DNA of 64,000 nt from Ignavibacteriales bacterium (GTDB lineage Bacteria > Bacteroidota > Ignavibacteria > Tepidaquicellales > Tepidaquicellaceae). Shown here in pieces: positions 9,453 to 18,793 of this stretch; position 1 is the first letter of the stretch; the number at the start of each line of letters is the position of its first letter. The translations under genes and the position numbers were made by a program. The notes beneath the pieces were generated by a model. That model saw only the letters and a program-made list of their open reading frames with translations, was not told the origin of the DNA and searched no databases. The stretch is from positions 682,001 through 746,000 of the forward strand of contig JACKAC010000002.1 in assembly GCA_020635255.1 (NCBI GenBank), given 5' to 3'.

Positions 9453-10406
9453 TTGCTGGGTGACCTCGCGCAAATAGTAGATTCGATCAAGGATTTTTTA
9501 AGTATCCACTTATTCAATATCGGTACGACGAACGTAACACTGTGGCTGGTATTGAACATACTTTTTTTCTTAGTCCTACTAGTATTCTTTACAGGTAAGT
9601 TAAAAAAGTGGATATTGGAATTACTTCAAAAGCGAAGCCATATAACGCCCGGTGTAGGTGATGCAATAGCGACGATCGTCAGGTATCTGTTCGTAATAAT
9701 CGGCCTGGTTATCATCCTTCAGACGATGGGTATAGATCTGAGTTCGCTGGTGGTATTAGCCGGCGCGCTGGGTGTAGGTCTTGGTTTTGGTCTGCAGAAT
9801 ATTGTTAACAATCTCATTAGTGGTATAATAATTTTATTCGAACGCCCGATTAAGCTTGGGGACAGGGTAGTGGTGGGTGAAGTAGAAGGGAACGTTACTG
9901 CCATCAATATACGCGCTACGACGGTTGTAACTAATTCAAACGTAGCGATAATCATACCTAACTCGGAATTTATCTCAGCAAAGGTGACGAACCTTTCATA
10001 CACCGATGACAAGATAAGGTTCGACATACCTGTTGGTGTCGGTTATAGCAGTGATATAAACTTAGTGAGAAAAGCGCTTCTGGAAGTTGCGGCTGAAGAG
10101 CCGGGTATATTGCCGGACCCACCCCCAAAAGCATTGTTCCTGGAGTTTGGTGACTTTACATACAATTTTGTTTTGAGAGTATGGACCTCAGAATACTTGA
10201 AAACTCCAAAGGTATTCCGCAGTCTTGTAAACTTTAAGATGTGGCAGAAGTTTAAAGATTATAATATCGAGGTACCATTCCCGCAGAGAGATCTGCATTT
10301 AAGGAGCGGGGTACTGCCGATAGTAAAAGGAGATGAGACTCCGGGTGATATAAGCGGTTTGGATGACTCGGGTGCTCAAAGTGATCCTCCCCAAAATAAA
10401 TCTTAA
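9453..10406 (+). CDS. Small-conductance mechanosensitive channel (MscS family)
   Basis: A 317-residue inner-membrane channel that opens under membrane tension. Membrane helices lie near residues 25-47 and 70-92. The third, pore-lining Gly/Ala helix is GALGVGLGFGLQNIVNN near residue 105-125, followed by the beta domain beginning IKLGDRVVVGEVEGNV. The C-terminus is a hydrophilic Asp/Pro-rich tail. The start chosen is TTG at 9453, five bases after the glgA stop; there is no ATG before the first helix. The 3' end overlaps the convergent metallo-hydrolase gene by four bases. Confidence 0.9.
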   Translation: MLGDLAQIVDSIKDFLSIHLFNIGTTNVTLWLVLNILFFLVLLVFFTGKLKKWILELLQKRSHITPGVGDAIATIVRYLFVIIGLVIILQTMGIDLSSLVVLAGALGVGLGFGLQNIVNNLISGIIILFERPIKLGDRVVVGEVEGNVTAINIRATTVVTNSNVAIIIPNSEFISAKVTNLSYTDDKIRFDIPVGVGYSSDINLVRKALLEVAAEEPGILPDPPPKALFLEFGDFTYNFVLRVWTSEYLKTPKVFRSLVNFKMWQKFKDYNIEVPFPQRDLHLRSGVLPIVKGDETPGDISGLDDSGAQSDPPQNKS

Positions 10407-11818
10407 ATATTTACTTCCTCACCCTTTTCGGGTATCAAAATATTTCTAAAACCTTTATCTGTTAAACCTTCTTTCAATGCTTCCTGCTGATCGAGTTCAC
10501 CGTGAACAAGGAAGACGGATCTCAATCTATCACGGTTGAATTTATCGAAGTAGTCAAGAAGTTCGTTTCTATCAGCGTGAGCGGAGAAGGAATTAAGCAC
10601 GACTATCTTTGCATTAACTTCATGAGTATCACCGAAGATTTTTACTTTGGGATCCTCCTGGTCGCGTGCTTCAACCAACCGCCTGCCCAAAGTGTGCTCA
10701 GCCATAAAGCCAACGATTAGTACAGTGGTTTTGTAATTCTCGATACTGTTTTTAAGGTGGTGTAGTATCCTCCCACCCTCACACATACCGGAGGCAGAGA
10801 TTATCATACAGCACTCGTTAAAGTTGTTTAGTTTTTTCGACTCTTCGACGCTTCGTATGTATGTGACATTGCTGAGACCGAATACATCTACACCTGAAGC
10901 AATGAGTTCGGAAGTTTCCTCATCAAAGCAGTCGGGGTGAAGTTTAAACACTTCAGTAGCATCTACCGAAAGAGGGCTATCAACAAAAACAGGTATCTTC
11001 GGGATGGCGTTGGCTTTGAAAAGTTCATTGAGGGCATAGACTATTTCCTGTGTTCTTCCAACGCTGAATGCAGGTACGATAATTTTTCCGCAATTTTTGA
11101 CAGCAGTATTCACGACGTCAGAGAGTTGTTTTGTCATTAGTTCAGATTTGTCATGAATTCTTCCGCCGTATGTCGACTCCGATATAATGTAATCCACGTC
11201 GCCCATGTGCGCAGGATCTCTAAGTATGGGGAGGTTTGGGCGTCCTAAGTCACCGGTGAAACCAAACCGGACTTTCTTTCCTTTTTCTTCAAGATCGAGG
11301 ATGATCTGCGCCGAGCCGAGTATGTGTCCCGCATCAATGAAAGTAACGGCAACTTTTCCATCGAGTCCATCAATATAAAACTTATTATTGTAAGGCATGG
11401 CTTTGAAATTTTCCATGACCGGTCGAACGTCTTCGATGCCATAAAGAGGTTTATATGAATGCTCTCCTTTTTTGAGACGTTTTTTATTGACGTATTCAAC
11501 GTCTTTTTCCTGAAGGAAAGCGCTATCCTGAAGCATTATGGCGCAAAGGTCGCGCGTCGCAGGCGTTGAATAGACATTCCGGGTAAATCCTCTTTTATAT
11601 AGAGTGGGAAGATTACCGGAATGGTCGATGTGCGCATGTGAGAGCACAACGCAATGGAGTTCGGAGGGATCAAAAAGAAAATTTTTATTGACCTCATACG
11701 CTTCCTCTCTGCGTCCCTGATACAGCCCGCAGTCGAGCAGAATCTTTTTCCCATTTAATTCGAGTAAATGTTGTGAACCAGTAACGGTTCTGTCGGCACC
11801 GCAGAATTTTAGCTTCAT
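10403..11818 (-). CDS. Metallo-beta-lactamase/beta-CASP RNA-processing-type hydrolase
   Basis: A zinc-dependent hydrolase of the beta-CASP branch, whose known members cleave RNA (the CPSF-73/YSH1-like bacterial group). Residues about 1-200 form the MBL domain with the metal motif LSHAHIDHSGNLP (HxHxDH, about residues 58-63) and GHILGSAQ. The central beta-CASP part holds ISESTYGGRIHD, VPAFSVGRTQE and ASGMCEGGRILHHL. The C-terminal half has FSAHADRNEL and VHGE motifs. The 471-residue length is normal. Its start overlaps the stop of the upstream glycosylase gene by four bases (ATGA), so the two are translationally coupled. Confidence 0.88.
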   Translation of the reverse strand: MKLKFCGADRTVTGSQHLLELNGKKILLDCGLYQGRREEAYEVNKNFLFDPSELHCVVLSHAHIDHSGNLPTLYKRGFTRNVYSTPATRDLCAIMLQDSAFLQEKDVEYVNKKRLKKGEHSYKPLYGIEDVRPVMENFKAMPYNNKFYIDGLDGKVAVTFIDAGHILGSAQIILDLEEKGKKVRFGFTGDLGRPNLPILRDPAHMGDVDYIISESTYGGRIHDKSELMTKQLSDVVNTAVKNCGKIIVPAFSVGRTQEIVYALNELFKANAIPKIPVFVDSPLSVDATEVFKLHPDCFDEETSELIASGVDVFGLSNVTYIRSVEESKKLNNFNECCMIISASGMCEGGRILHHLKNSIENYKTTVLIVGFMAEHTLGRRLVEARDQEDPKVKIFGDTHEVNAKIVVLNSFSAHADRNELLDYFDKFNRDRLRSVFLVHGELDQQEALKEGLTDKGFRNILIPEKGEEVNI

Positions 11819-12444
11819 AAAGTTTTGATTATCTCTTTATTGAATTTGTGTTTTGTAACAAACGGGTTATCCTTTATAAAAAATCTGTAAGGAAATTCCC
11901 ATCCATAGTCGAAACCAATGTTTATCCTTTTTGAGACAGCGGTTATAAATTTTTCTTTCTTAGGGAATCCGGATACAAATATCTTTCCGGTCTTAGTGAT
12001 ATCTGCTCTATTAAATTTTTTGTCTATATCCAATGCAAGGCAAAGTTTTCCCGGTCCGTTAGAGATATCGTGAAAGTTTTTTATGCTGGGTCTATTCTTT
12101 TCCATACTCTTTATGCCAATCACAGGCTCTACGGCTCTTACCAAAACTCCGCTTCCTTCACCGTCTTTTCCCGTTACTGTGTTGAAACAGAAGTAATTTC
12201 CATAAATGAAATAGACGTAACAAATGCCGCCTTCCATGTATAGAGTTGAGTTTCTGGGGGTTATCCTGCCGTATGCATGGCTGGCAGGGTCATGGTCGCC
12301 TATGTATGCTTCGGTTTCCACTATCTTTCCGGCAAGGATACGTTTGCCAATTCTGCGGACGATTAACTTGCCGAGCAATTCTTTTGCGACGATCAGCGTA
12401 TCTCTAAGATAGAATTTCTTAGGTAAGGGTGAAAGATCTTGAAT
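11815..12444 (-). CDS. 3-methyladenine DNA glycosylase (AAG/MPG family), start codon unclear
   Basis: Base-excision-repair glycosylase of the alkyladenine (MPG) family. Visible family signatures are LLGKLIVRRIGKR, IVETEAYIGDHDPASHAYG (catalytic Glu in ETEAY), CYVYFIYGNYFCFNTVTG and GPGKLCLALDI. The first conventional start in frame is TTG at 12376-12378, but that would remove KKFYLRDTLIVAKE, a well-conserved N-terminal segment encoded in the same open frame at 12379-12420. No ATG, GTG or TTG exists between 12378 and the in-frame stop at 12490-12492. The boundary given here is an ATT at 12442-12444; ATC at 12448-12450 or CTG at 12469-12471 are alternatives. A run of eight A (minus strand, near 12456-12463) sits just upstream, so a sequence error is also possible. 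Function is confident; the start is not. Confidence 0.82.
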   Translation of the reverse strand: MQDLSPLPKKFYLRDTLIVAKELLGKLIVRRIGKRILAGKIVETEAYIGDHDPASHAYGRITPRNSTLYMEGGICYVYFIYGNYFCFNTVTGKDGEGSGVLVRAVEPVIGIKSMEKNRPSIKNFHDISNGPGKLCLALDIDKKFNRADITKTGKIFVSGFPKKEKFITAVSKRINIGFDYGWEFPYRFFIKDNPFVTKHKFNKEIIKTL

Positions 12445-12482
12445 GGTGATGCTATTTTTTTTAGCAGTCAGGGTTAGATGAC

Positions 12483-14825
12483 TTAAGGTTTATTTTCGCC
12501 TGAATCTTCGGAATCCTTGTTGTTCTCCTGGTTTTGTCTTTGTATTTCCTCCAAAACTTCCTTGGGAATTTCACTCTCATCATTATTATTTTGTATTACT
12601 TCATTGTTTTGTTCTTCAGTGTTTTCATCGATCTTTTCTTCATTGGTATTTTCTTCAATAGTTTCCTCTTCCTTTGTTTTTACCTCTTCGTTCCCATTCT
12701 GATTATTTTCAATGGCGCTAAGTTTTCCGCTTACCTGAGCGTAGAATGTTGTCTGCGGGTAACCGTCCTTTAGTCTGCTGTAATAAATAATGGCGGAGTC
12801 ATTGCTACCGAAAACATTTTCATACATCCAGCCCAGCGAATAAAGTGAATTAGGCACAAAATTGCTGGATGGATATTCGTTGAGAAGTCGACTGAACTTT
12901 GTTATGGCGTCGCTATACCGTTTATTTAATACATCAGCGGATGCATCGTCATACAGTGCTTCAGACGGATCATGTTCCGCTTCAACGATCTTCAAACCGA
13001 GTACTTTTCTTGATTCATTGGCAAATATAGAATTAGGATATTCGCTTATAACCTGTTGGAAGAGATTATCTGCTTTCTGATTATCCCCTGAATTCTTATA
13101 TATATTGGCGAGCGCGTATAATACCTTAGCTATCTTGTCAGACTCATCGTATTGTGAAAGAATTGTATTAAGGTAGTATTCGGCTGAATCAACTCTTCCC
13201 AGACTGTAATAAAAGAGTTCAGCCATTTCAAAATAAGCGTCATATTTCGGATCGACACTAGATGTAGTTGTGTCTACTACAATGGTATTTTGGGAAGTAG
13301 GGTCGAGTGTATCGCCAGTGAGATTCTCTTGTTGTCCGTTTTGCTCTTTGACTGGCTTTTCGCCGGTATCATCTTGTTCGAGAGAGTCAATAGGCGGGTA
13401 ACCACGTCCCTTCATGCCTTTTCCTTCGCCTTCATCCTGACCCGGGATAGTCCGGTTTTCACTTTCACCATTTTGATCCAGACCTTTCTCTTCATTATAT
13501 ATTCTTCGATAGTTCTCAACACTTAAATTTTCAGTGGGTATCTCCCTTTTTTCTCCCCCGTTTATAATTGCTTCAAGAACAAAATATCTGTCTAAAGTGA
13601 CACTTCGTTTGGTGCTTTCAATAGTAAAATCGGAATACGAACTTTCCTGTCCAACTTTATTGTAATTCACAAGAGCGTTTAAGTAATCGTCCTTTTCGTT
13701 TTCGTAATAATTTGCGATATAATAATAGGCATCGGCAGAAGAAATCGTGCCGGGATATTCTACTATAACTTCGTAGTATTTTTGAAGGGCTTTTTTGTAA
13801 TTTCCCTGCGCATAATAGTTGTTAGCCATTTCAAGTTCGACAAGCTGTTTATATTCCGGGTATTCTCTATATTTGCTGTTTAGTTCTTCAAGCATTTTTC
13901 CTGCCTGTCTATAGTCTTTAATAAAGATAAGACTCTTAGCATAATTCAATTTCGAGAAAAAAGAAAGATCGAAGTCTGAAGTAAGGTTCATTGCCTTTTT
14001 GTATTCACCAGCGGCATATGTCGGCTTGTAAAGAGTGTATATCTTTCCAAGGATGTATTGCTTCTCAGCTTTTTTATCGGAGTCGGTAGCATATTTTATG
14101 GATTCTTCAAAATACTGAATTGCGATATCATAATCTTTTTTGCTTACAGCATTAATAGCAAGATCCTGCGCTGCTTCAGATTTAATGGAGTTGTCAGGAG
14201 AGTTTGTCACCAGGTTTTTAAGAATAGTCTCAGCATCTTTTGTCTTGCCAAGCTTAAGCTTAGTTTTTCCCAGGAAGAGCTTTGCTTCATCGGTCAGGTC
14301 GCTCGAGCTGAGTTTAGATAAAAATTCATTAAACTTTCTTTCAGCCTGTAGGAAGTCATTAAGGAAGTAATATGATTTACCTATAAGTAAAACGGCATCG
14401 TCAATGAAACGTGAGTTCTTTTTAAACTGTATAACTTTTGATGCGCCTTTGATTACATTATTAAGTTTTTCTTTCCCACCCGATGACAATGAAGAGTTTA
14501 TATTAAGTGAATCAAGTCTTCTATTGTAAGCGGCGAGTGTCGTAGTACGATACTCCTCCATGGCTTCATCAAATTCTTCCTTTGCTGTATAATATACATT
14601 AAAGAACGTTGAGAAATTTGTCGCTCTGTTACCCATATACATAAACGAAACAAAGTCCTGATAGTCTTCATCCAGTGAAGTTTCATATACAGGTTCCGGA
14701 TCTTCTTCGTCGGTATTAGTCTTTGAAATAGTCCGGTGAGTGGCATAATTACAACCGGACAGGTATAATACAGAGCTCAATAAAATGAGCAATACAATAG
14801 GTCTAATCACAGGTAATTTAATCAT
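12483..14825 (-). CDS. TPR-repeat lipoprotein
   Basis: A 780-residue outer-envelope lipoprotein. The signal ends in lipobox LSGC near residue 25. At least ten tetratricopeptide-like helical pairs follow, in two blocks (about residues 110-410 and 560-710), of the YfiO/tol-pal YbgF style (NSRFIDDAVLLIGKSYYFLN, YPNSIFANESRKVLGLK, YPSSNFVPNSLYSLGWMYEN). The blocks are separated by a disordered Glu/Gly/Asp-rich linker (about 440-530), and the C-terminus is an Asn/Glu-rich low-complexity tail. Such proteins scaffold envelope or gliding/secretion complexes in Bacteroidota, but no specific partner can be named. It is divergent from lon and precedes the glycosylase gene. Confidence 0.8.
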   Translation of the reverse strand: MIKLPVIRPIVLLILLSSVLYLSGCNYATHRTISKTNTDEEDPEPVYETSLDEDYQDFVSFMYMGNRATNFSTFFNVYYTAKEEFDEAMEEYRTTTLAAYNRRLDSLNINSSLSSGGKEKLNNVIKGASKVIQFKKNSRFIDDAVLLIGKSYYFLNDFLQAERKFNEFLSKLSSSDLTDEAKLFLGKTKLKLGKTKDAETILKNLVTNSPDNSIKSEAAQDLAINAVSKKDYDIAIQYFEESIKYATDSDKKAEKQYILGKIYTLYKPTYAAGEYKKAMNLTSDFDLSFFSKLNYAKSLIFIKDYRQAGKMLEELNSKYREYPEYKQLVELEMANNYYAQGNYKKALQKYYEVIVEYPGTISSADAYYYIANYYENEKDDYLNALVNYNKVGQESSYSDFTIESTKRSVTLDRYFVLEAIINGGEKREIPTENLSVENYRRIYNEEKGLDQNGESENRTIPGQDEGEGKGMKGRGYPPIDSLEQDDTGEKPVKEQNGQQENLTGDTLDPTSQNTIVVDTTTSSVDPKYDAYFEMAELFYYSLGRVDSAEYYLNTILSQYDESDKIAKVLYALANIYKNSGDNQKADNLFQQVISEYPNSIFANESRKVLGLKIVEAEHDPSEALYDDASADVLNKRYSDAITKFSRLLNEYPSSNFVPNSLYSLGWMYENVFGSNDSAIIYYSRLKDGYPQTTFYAQVSGKLSAIENNQNGNEEVKTKEEETIEENTNEEKIDENTEEQNNEVIQNNNDESEIPKEVLEEIQRQNQENNKDSEDSGENKP

Positions 14826-14989
14826 TTAGCTAAAATTATTCGTAATTGAGTCCTTAATCAAGGCACTAATTGAAAGCTTAACTTACTCTTTACATTGGAT
14901 TTAACGCACTTACTTCGAAATAAGTTCGTTTGTTTATTCAATAAATTAATAGAATTGAAACTGTAAAGGAGTAAATTTATATTTATTTC

Positions 14990-15017
14990 TTGTTTTAAAT
15001 CCACAAAAGTATATAAT
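14990..15017 (+). promoter_or_regulatory. Possible sigma70-type promoter of lon
   Basis: TTGTTT at 14990-14995 and TATAAT at 15012-15017 are separated by 16 bases and end 17 bases before the lon ATG, which would give a very short leader. No CIRCE-like heat-shock operator was seen in the 209-base divergent gap 14826-15034, and nothing else was recognised there. Confidence 0.35.
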
Positions 15018-15034
15018 TTCAGAAAAAGAAGAAA

Positions 15035-17497
15035 ATGTATCATAACGAAGATAATGATGAGATATTAAAGGGCCAGAGTGAGGTATTATATGACGAGAGC
15101 CACCATTCCGGCAACGGGCAAGATGATAAGCTTCCTACGGAACTGCCTGTATTACCATTAAAAGACCTCGTAGTATTTCCATACATGGTCTTTCCAATCC
15201 TTGCGGGAAGGCAGTCATCCATTAATGCAATAAACAAATCTATCGAATCGGATAAGTTCATTCTATTGCTAACGCAGATAGACGAGAGTGTAGAGGAAAC
15301 CGACGAGAAAAATCTGTATAGGACTGGTGTAATAGCAAAGATATTGCAGGTATTAAAAATGCCTAACGGATTGGTAAAGGTCCTTGTGGACGGCATCACT
15401 CCGGCAAAGGTGCAAAGTTTTACACCCGGAAGTTTTTTGACTGCGCAGGTGAGTATTGCGTTTACTTCTATAAAGGATGATACTGAACTAAGGGCGTTAA
15501 TTCGCAGGGCATCGAAGGTCTTTAAAGAATACATTGAATCCAATAAGGAGTTCCCGCAGGAAACATATTCTGCATACGAAAGCATTAAAGAGCCTGACAG
15601 AAAGCTATATTACATTGCTTCCACATTAAATCTTGACGCGCATAAGAAGCAGAGGATACTTGAAACGACGGACCTTCACAGCCAATATTATGAACTTCTA
15701 TATGCATTGAGTTCGGAACTGGAGATACTAAACGTCGAGAAGGACATCGATGATAAGGTTTACCAGGCGATGCAGAAGAACCAGAGGAAGTTCATCGTGC
15801 AAGAACAGATACGCATTTTGCAGGAGGAACTCGGTGAGGATATAGATACGGACCCGGATCTAATCAAGATAAGAGAGAAGATAGACAGCGCAGGAATGCC
15901 AGAGCCGGTTCTCAAAAAAGCGATGGATGAGTTTAACAAACTGAGAAAAACTCCTCAGATGTCACCGGATTTTTCTGTGATAAGGAACTACCTCGATTGG
16001 ATGGTGGACGTACCATGGAGCGAAAGAACAAAAGATAATTTTGACCTTGAGCATGCCAAAAAAATACTAGACGAAGACCATTATGATCTTGAGAAACCAA
16101 AAGAAAGAATACTTGAGCTAATAGCTGTACTTAAACTGCTCAAGGATAAAGGAATAAATAAAGCGCCGAAAGGACAGATCCTGTGCCTGGTTGGACCGCC
16201 CGGGGTAGGTAAGACTTCCCTAGGAAAGTCTATAGCCAGAGCGCTTAATAGGAAATTCACGAGAATATCTGTAGGCGGTGTAAAGGATGAAGCAGAGATA
16301 CGCGGTCATAGAAGGACGTATATTGGCTCAATGCCGGGAAAGATAATACAGGCTATGAAGAAAGCTGGGACTATTAACCCGGTAATTCTCATAGATGAAA
16401 TCGATAAAATGAGCAGTGATTTCCGCGGAGATCCATCAAGCGCTATGCTGGAAGTACTCGATCCGGAGCAAAACGACAGCTTTAACGATCATTATCTCGA
16501 TGTGGATTATGACCTGTCGAATGTATTATTTATAACTACGGCGAATGTGCAATATAATATTCCGCTTCCTCTGCAGGATAGGATGGAAATAATAGAGATG
16601 CGAAGCTATTTGGATTTCGAAAAAGTGCAAATAGCAAAGAGACACATTATTCCAAAGGAACTTGCCGAGCATGGATTGGAAAAAAACGATGTGAAATTTT
16701 CGGATGCAATACTTTTAAAAATGATAGAAGATTATACGCGGGAAGCCGGGGTGAGAAGTCTGGAACGTGAAATATCATCGGTTATAAGAAAGGTAACGAA
16801 AGACATAGTCCTTGGTAAGAGTAAAGGTAAGAAGAAGTCGATTGTGATAACTGAAGAGCTCTTATCGGAATACCTTGGTGTACCCAAACATAAAAGTAAG
16901 CTTGCTGAGCAGGACACTAAAGGCAGAGTGGGTTCGGTGTTTGGTTTGGCATGGACGTCGCACGGCGGAGATATCTTACATACGGACGTAAATATAATGA
17001 GGGGTACTGGCAAGCTGACACTCACAGGGAAGCTCGGCGATGTAATGAAGGAATCGGCTATGGCAGGTTTATCATACATAAAATCCCATGCTGACAGATT
17101 TAAGATACCAATGAACTTTTTCAAACAACATGATATACACGTCCATTTACCGGAGGGTGCTATTCCGAAAGACGGACCTTCGGCAGGTATAACGATGGCA
17201 ATGGCAATGCTTTCCGCAATAACGGGGATACCTGCGAAAACGGATATTGCGATGACCGGCGAAATCACATTACGGGGAGAGATACTTCCGATTGGCGGGT
17301 TGAATGAAAAGTTATTGGCTGCATTGAGGAGCGGTATTAAAAAGGTTTTGATCCCGGAAGATAATTTAAAAGACCTGCCGGAAGTTCCAAAAGAAATAAT
17401 CGACGAGCTCGACATTATCCCGGTCAGGAAGGCAGATGAGGCTATTTCGTTTGTGTTTGGTAAAAAAAGTATAGGTTATAAAAAGAAATCCTCCTAA
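15035..17497 (+). CDS. lon: ATP-dependent Lon protease
   Basis: Cytoplasmic AAA+ serine protease that degrades misfolded and regulatory proteins. The 820 residues show the complete LonA layout. The N-terminal substrate domain begins at LPVLPLKDLVVFPYMVFP (about residue 38). The AAA+ module carries Walker A GPPGVGKTS (about 386) and Walker B VILIDEIDKM. The C-terminal protease domain carries catalytic Ser716 in KDGPSAGIT and Lys759 in GGLNEKLLAA. There is a short acidic extension before the N-domain. The next gene starts directly after the stop codon (TAA then ATG). Length and every active-site motif are normal. Confidence 0.97.
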   Translation: MYHNEDNDEILKGQSEVLYDESHHSGNGQDDKLPTELPVLPLKDLVVFPYMVFPILAGRQSSINAINKSIESDKFILLLTQIDESVEETDEKNLYRTGVIAKILQVLKMPNGLVKVLVDGITPAKVQSFTPGSFLTAQVSIAFTSIKDDTELRALIRRASKVFKEYIESNKEFPQETYSAYESIKEPDRKLYYIASTLNLDAHKKQRILETTDLHSQYYELLYALSSELEILNVEKDIDDKVYQAMQKNQRKFIVQEQIRILQEELGEDIDTDPDLIKIREKIDSAGMPEPVLKKAMDEFNKLRKTPQMSPDFSVIRNYLDWMVDVPWSERTKDNFDLEHAKKILDEDHYDLEKPKERILELIAVLKLLKDKGINKAPKGQILCLVGPPGVGKTSLGKSIARALNRKFTRISVGGVKDEAEIRGHRRTYIGSMPGKIIQAMKKAGTINPVILIDEIDKMSSDFRGDPSSAMLEVLDPEQNDSFNDHYLDVDYDLSNVLFITTANVQYNIPLPLQDRMEIIEMRSYLDFEKVQIAKRHIIPKELAEHGLEKNDVKFSDAILLKMIEDYTREAGVRSLEREISSVIRKVTKDIVLGKSKGKKKSIVITEELLSEYLGVPKHKSKLAEQDTKGRVGSVFGLAWTSHGGDILHTDVNIMRGTGKLTLTGKLGDVMKESAMAGLSYIKSHADRFKIPMNFFKQHDIHVHLPEGAIPKDGPSAGITMAMAMLSAITGIPAKTDIAMTGEITLRGEILPIGGLNEKLLAALRSGIKKVLIPEDNLKDLPEVPKEIIDELDIIPVRKADEAISFVFGKKSIGYKKKSS

Positions 17498-18763
17498 ATG
17501 ATCAGACTCAGCACAATTCTAATCTTGGTTATGCTAACCACATCTTTAACATTTGCGCAAAAAAATGTTAAGGTAAATGTGTATCAGGCAGGTTATGAAC
17601 CAGAAGAACCGTCTATTTATATCAACCCGCTAAATCCTGATAATATAATAGCGGGAGCAAACCTGGATAATTATTATTATTCATTCGACGGAGGAAAATC
17701 ATGGAGTGAGGGGAAACTTCCCGGACCGATAGTTTGGGGAGATCCGGTATTATATTTCGATCAGTACGGTAATGCTTATTATTTACACCTAGGGACTTTT
17801 AATAATACGGGAATCTACATATCAAGATCATCCGACGGAGGTAAGTCATGGAGCAGCAGCCGAAGGATATACGGTAATGCTGGAAGAAAGCCGATGCAGG
17901 ATAAGGAATGGATAGCGTCCGATATGACAGGATTGGAAAATAACGGAAATTTGTATGTTTCCTGGACACAATTCGACGATTACGAAAGTAAAAATCCGAA
18001 GGACAGCAGTAGAATATTATTTTCCCGATCGATGGATAAAGGCGATTCGTTCACGGATCCGATAATAATTTCAGATCTGGGCGGAGATTGCCGCGATGGG
18101 GATTCGACAGTAGAAGGCGCTGTACCGTGTGTAGGTCCTGACGGGGAAGTTTATATCGCCTGGAGCGGTCCGAGGGGAATAGAGTTCGATAAATCTCTCG
18201 ACGGTGGCAAAACATTCGGTAAGGATATATGGGTTTGTGACCAGGTTGGAGGATGGGCGTATGATATACCCGGACTGTATAGGTGTAATGGGTTGCCGTT
18301 TACCTCCTGTGATGCATCAGGCGGACAATACAACGGAAATATTTATATTAATTTTTCAGATAGAAGGAACGGTGATCACGATGTGTTTATTGTTAAGTCA
18401 TCAGACGGAGGTGAATCGTGGAGCAATGTGATCAGAGTGAATAACGACGAGGTGGGCAACGGAAAAGAGCAATTTATGTCGCACATGTTTGTAGATCCAA
18501 AAACGGGTGTTATTTACGTAATATTTTATGACAGGCGTAGTTATAATGATCTGAAAACCGATATGTATTTGGCGATCAGCAGGGACGGCGGAGAAACTTT
18601 TATAAATGAAAGGATCAGTGAAACGCCGTTTGTTCCAAACTCGAAAGTTTTCTTCGGTGATTATATCGGTATTAATGCTTATAATAACTTTTACTCCGCG
18701 ATATGGATGAGAATGGACAATGGAGTCCTCTCTTTGATGAATTATTCCAACACACTGGAGTAA
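17498..18763 (+). CDS. Secreted BNR/Asp-box repeat protein (sialidase-like propeller)
   Basis: A 421-residue exported protein with a signal peptide (residues 1-20, ending TFAQ) and a six-bladed propeller. Six Asp-box motifs mark it: SFDGGKSW, SSDGGKSW, SMDKGDSF, SLDGGKTF, SSDGGESW and SRDGGETF. Asp-boxes stabilise the fold in sialidases and related propellers, but are not catalytic. The arginine triad and FRIP motif of true sialidases are not evident, so enzymatic activity should not be assumed. Translation starts at the base after the lon stop. It has no T9SS sorting domain, unlike several other secreted proteins in this window. Confidence 0.75.
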   Translation: MIRLSTILILVMLTTSLTFAQKNVKVNVYQAGYEPEEPSIYINPLNPDNIIAGANLDNYYYSFDGGKSWSEGKLPGPIVWGDPVLYFDQYGNAYYLHLGTFNNTGIYISRSSDGGKSWSSSRRIYGNAGRKPMQDKEWIASDMTGLENNGNLYVSWTQFDDYESKNPKDSSRILFSRSMDKGDSFTDPIIISDLGGDCRDGDSTVEGAVPCVGPDGEVYIAWSGPRGIEFDKSLDGGKTFGKDIWVCDQVGGWAYDIPGLYRCNGLPFTSCDASGGQYNGNIYINFSDRRNGDHDVFIVKSSDGGESWSNVIRVNNDEVGNGKEQFMSHMFVDPKTGVIYVIFYDRRSYNDLKTDMYLAISRDGGETFINERISETPFVPNSKVFFGDYIGINAYNNFYSAIWMRMDNGVLSLMNYSNTLE

Positions 18764-18793
18764 TTCCGGAAAATATTCAATCTTAAATTTCAG

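Noticed and set aside
16732..17415. 227-codon open frame on the minus strand inside lon
   Set aside because: It is antisense to the conserved protease domain of lon, and its translation has no domain pattern or ribosome-binding site.
17498..18763. Catalytically active sialidase
   Set aside because: Only the structural Asp-box repeats are visible. The arginine triad and FRIP motif were not found.
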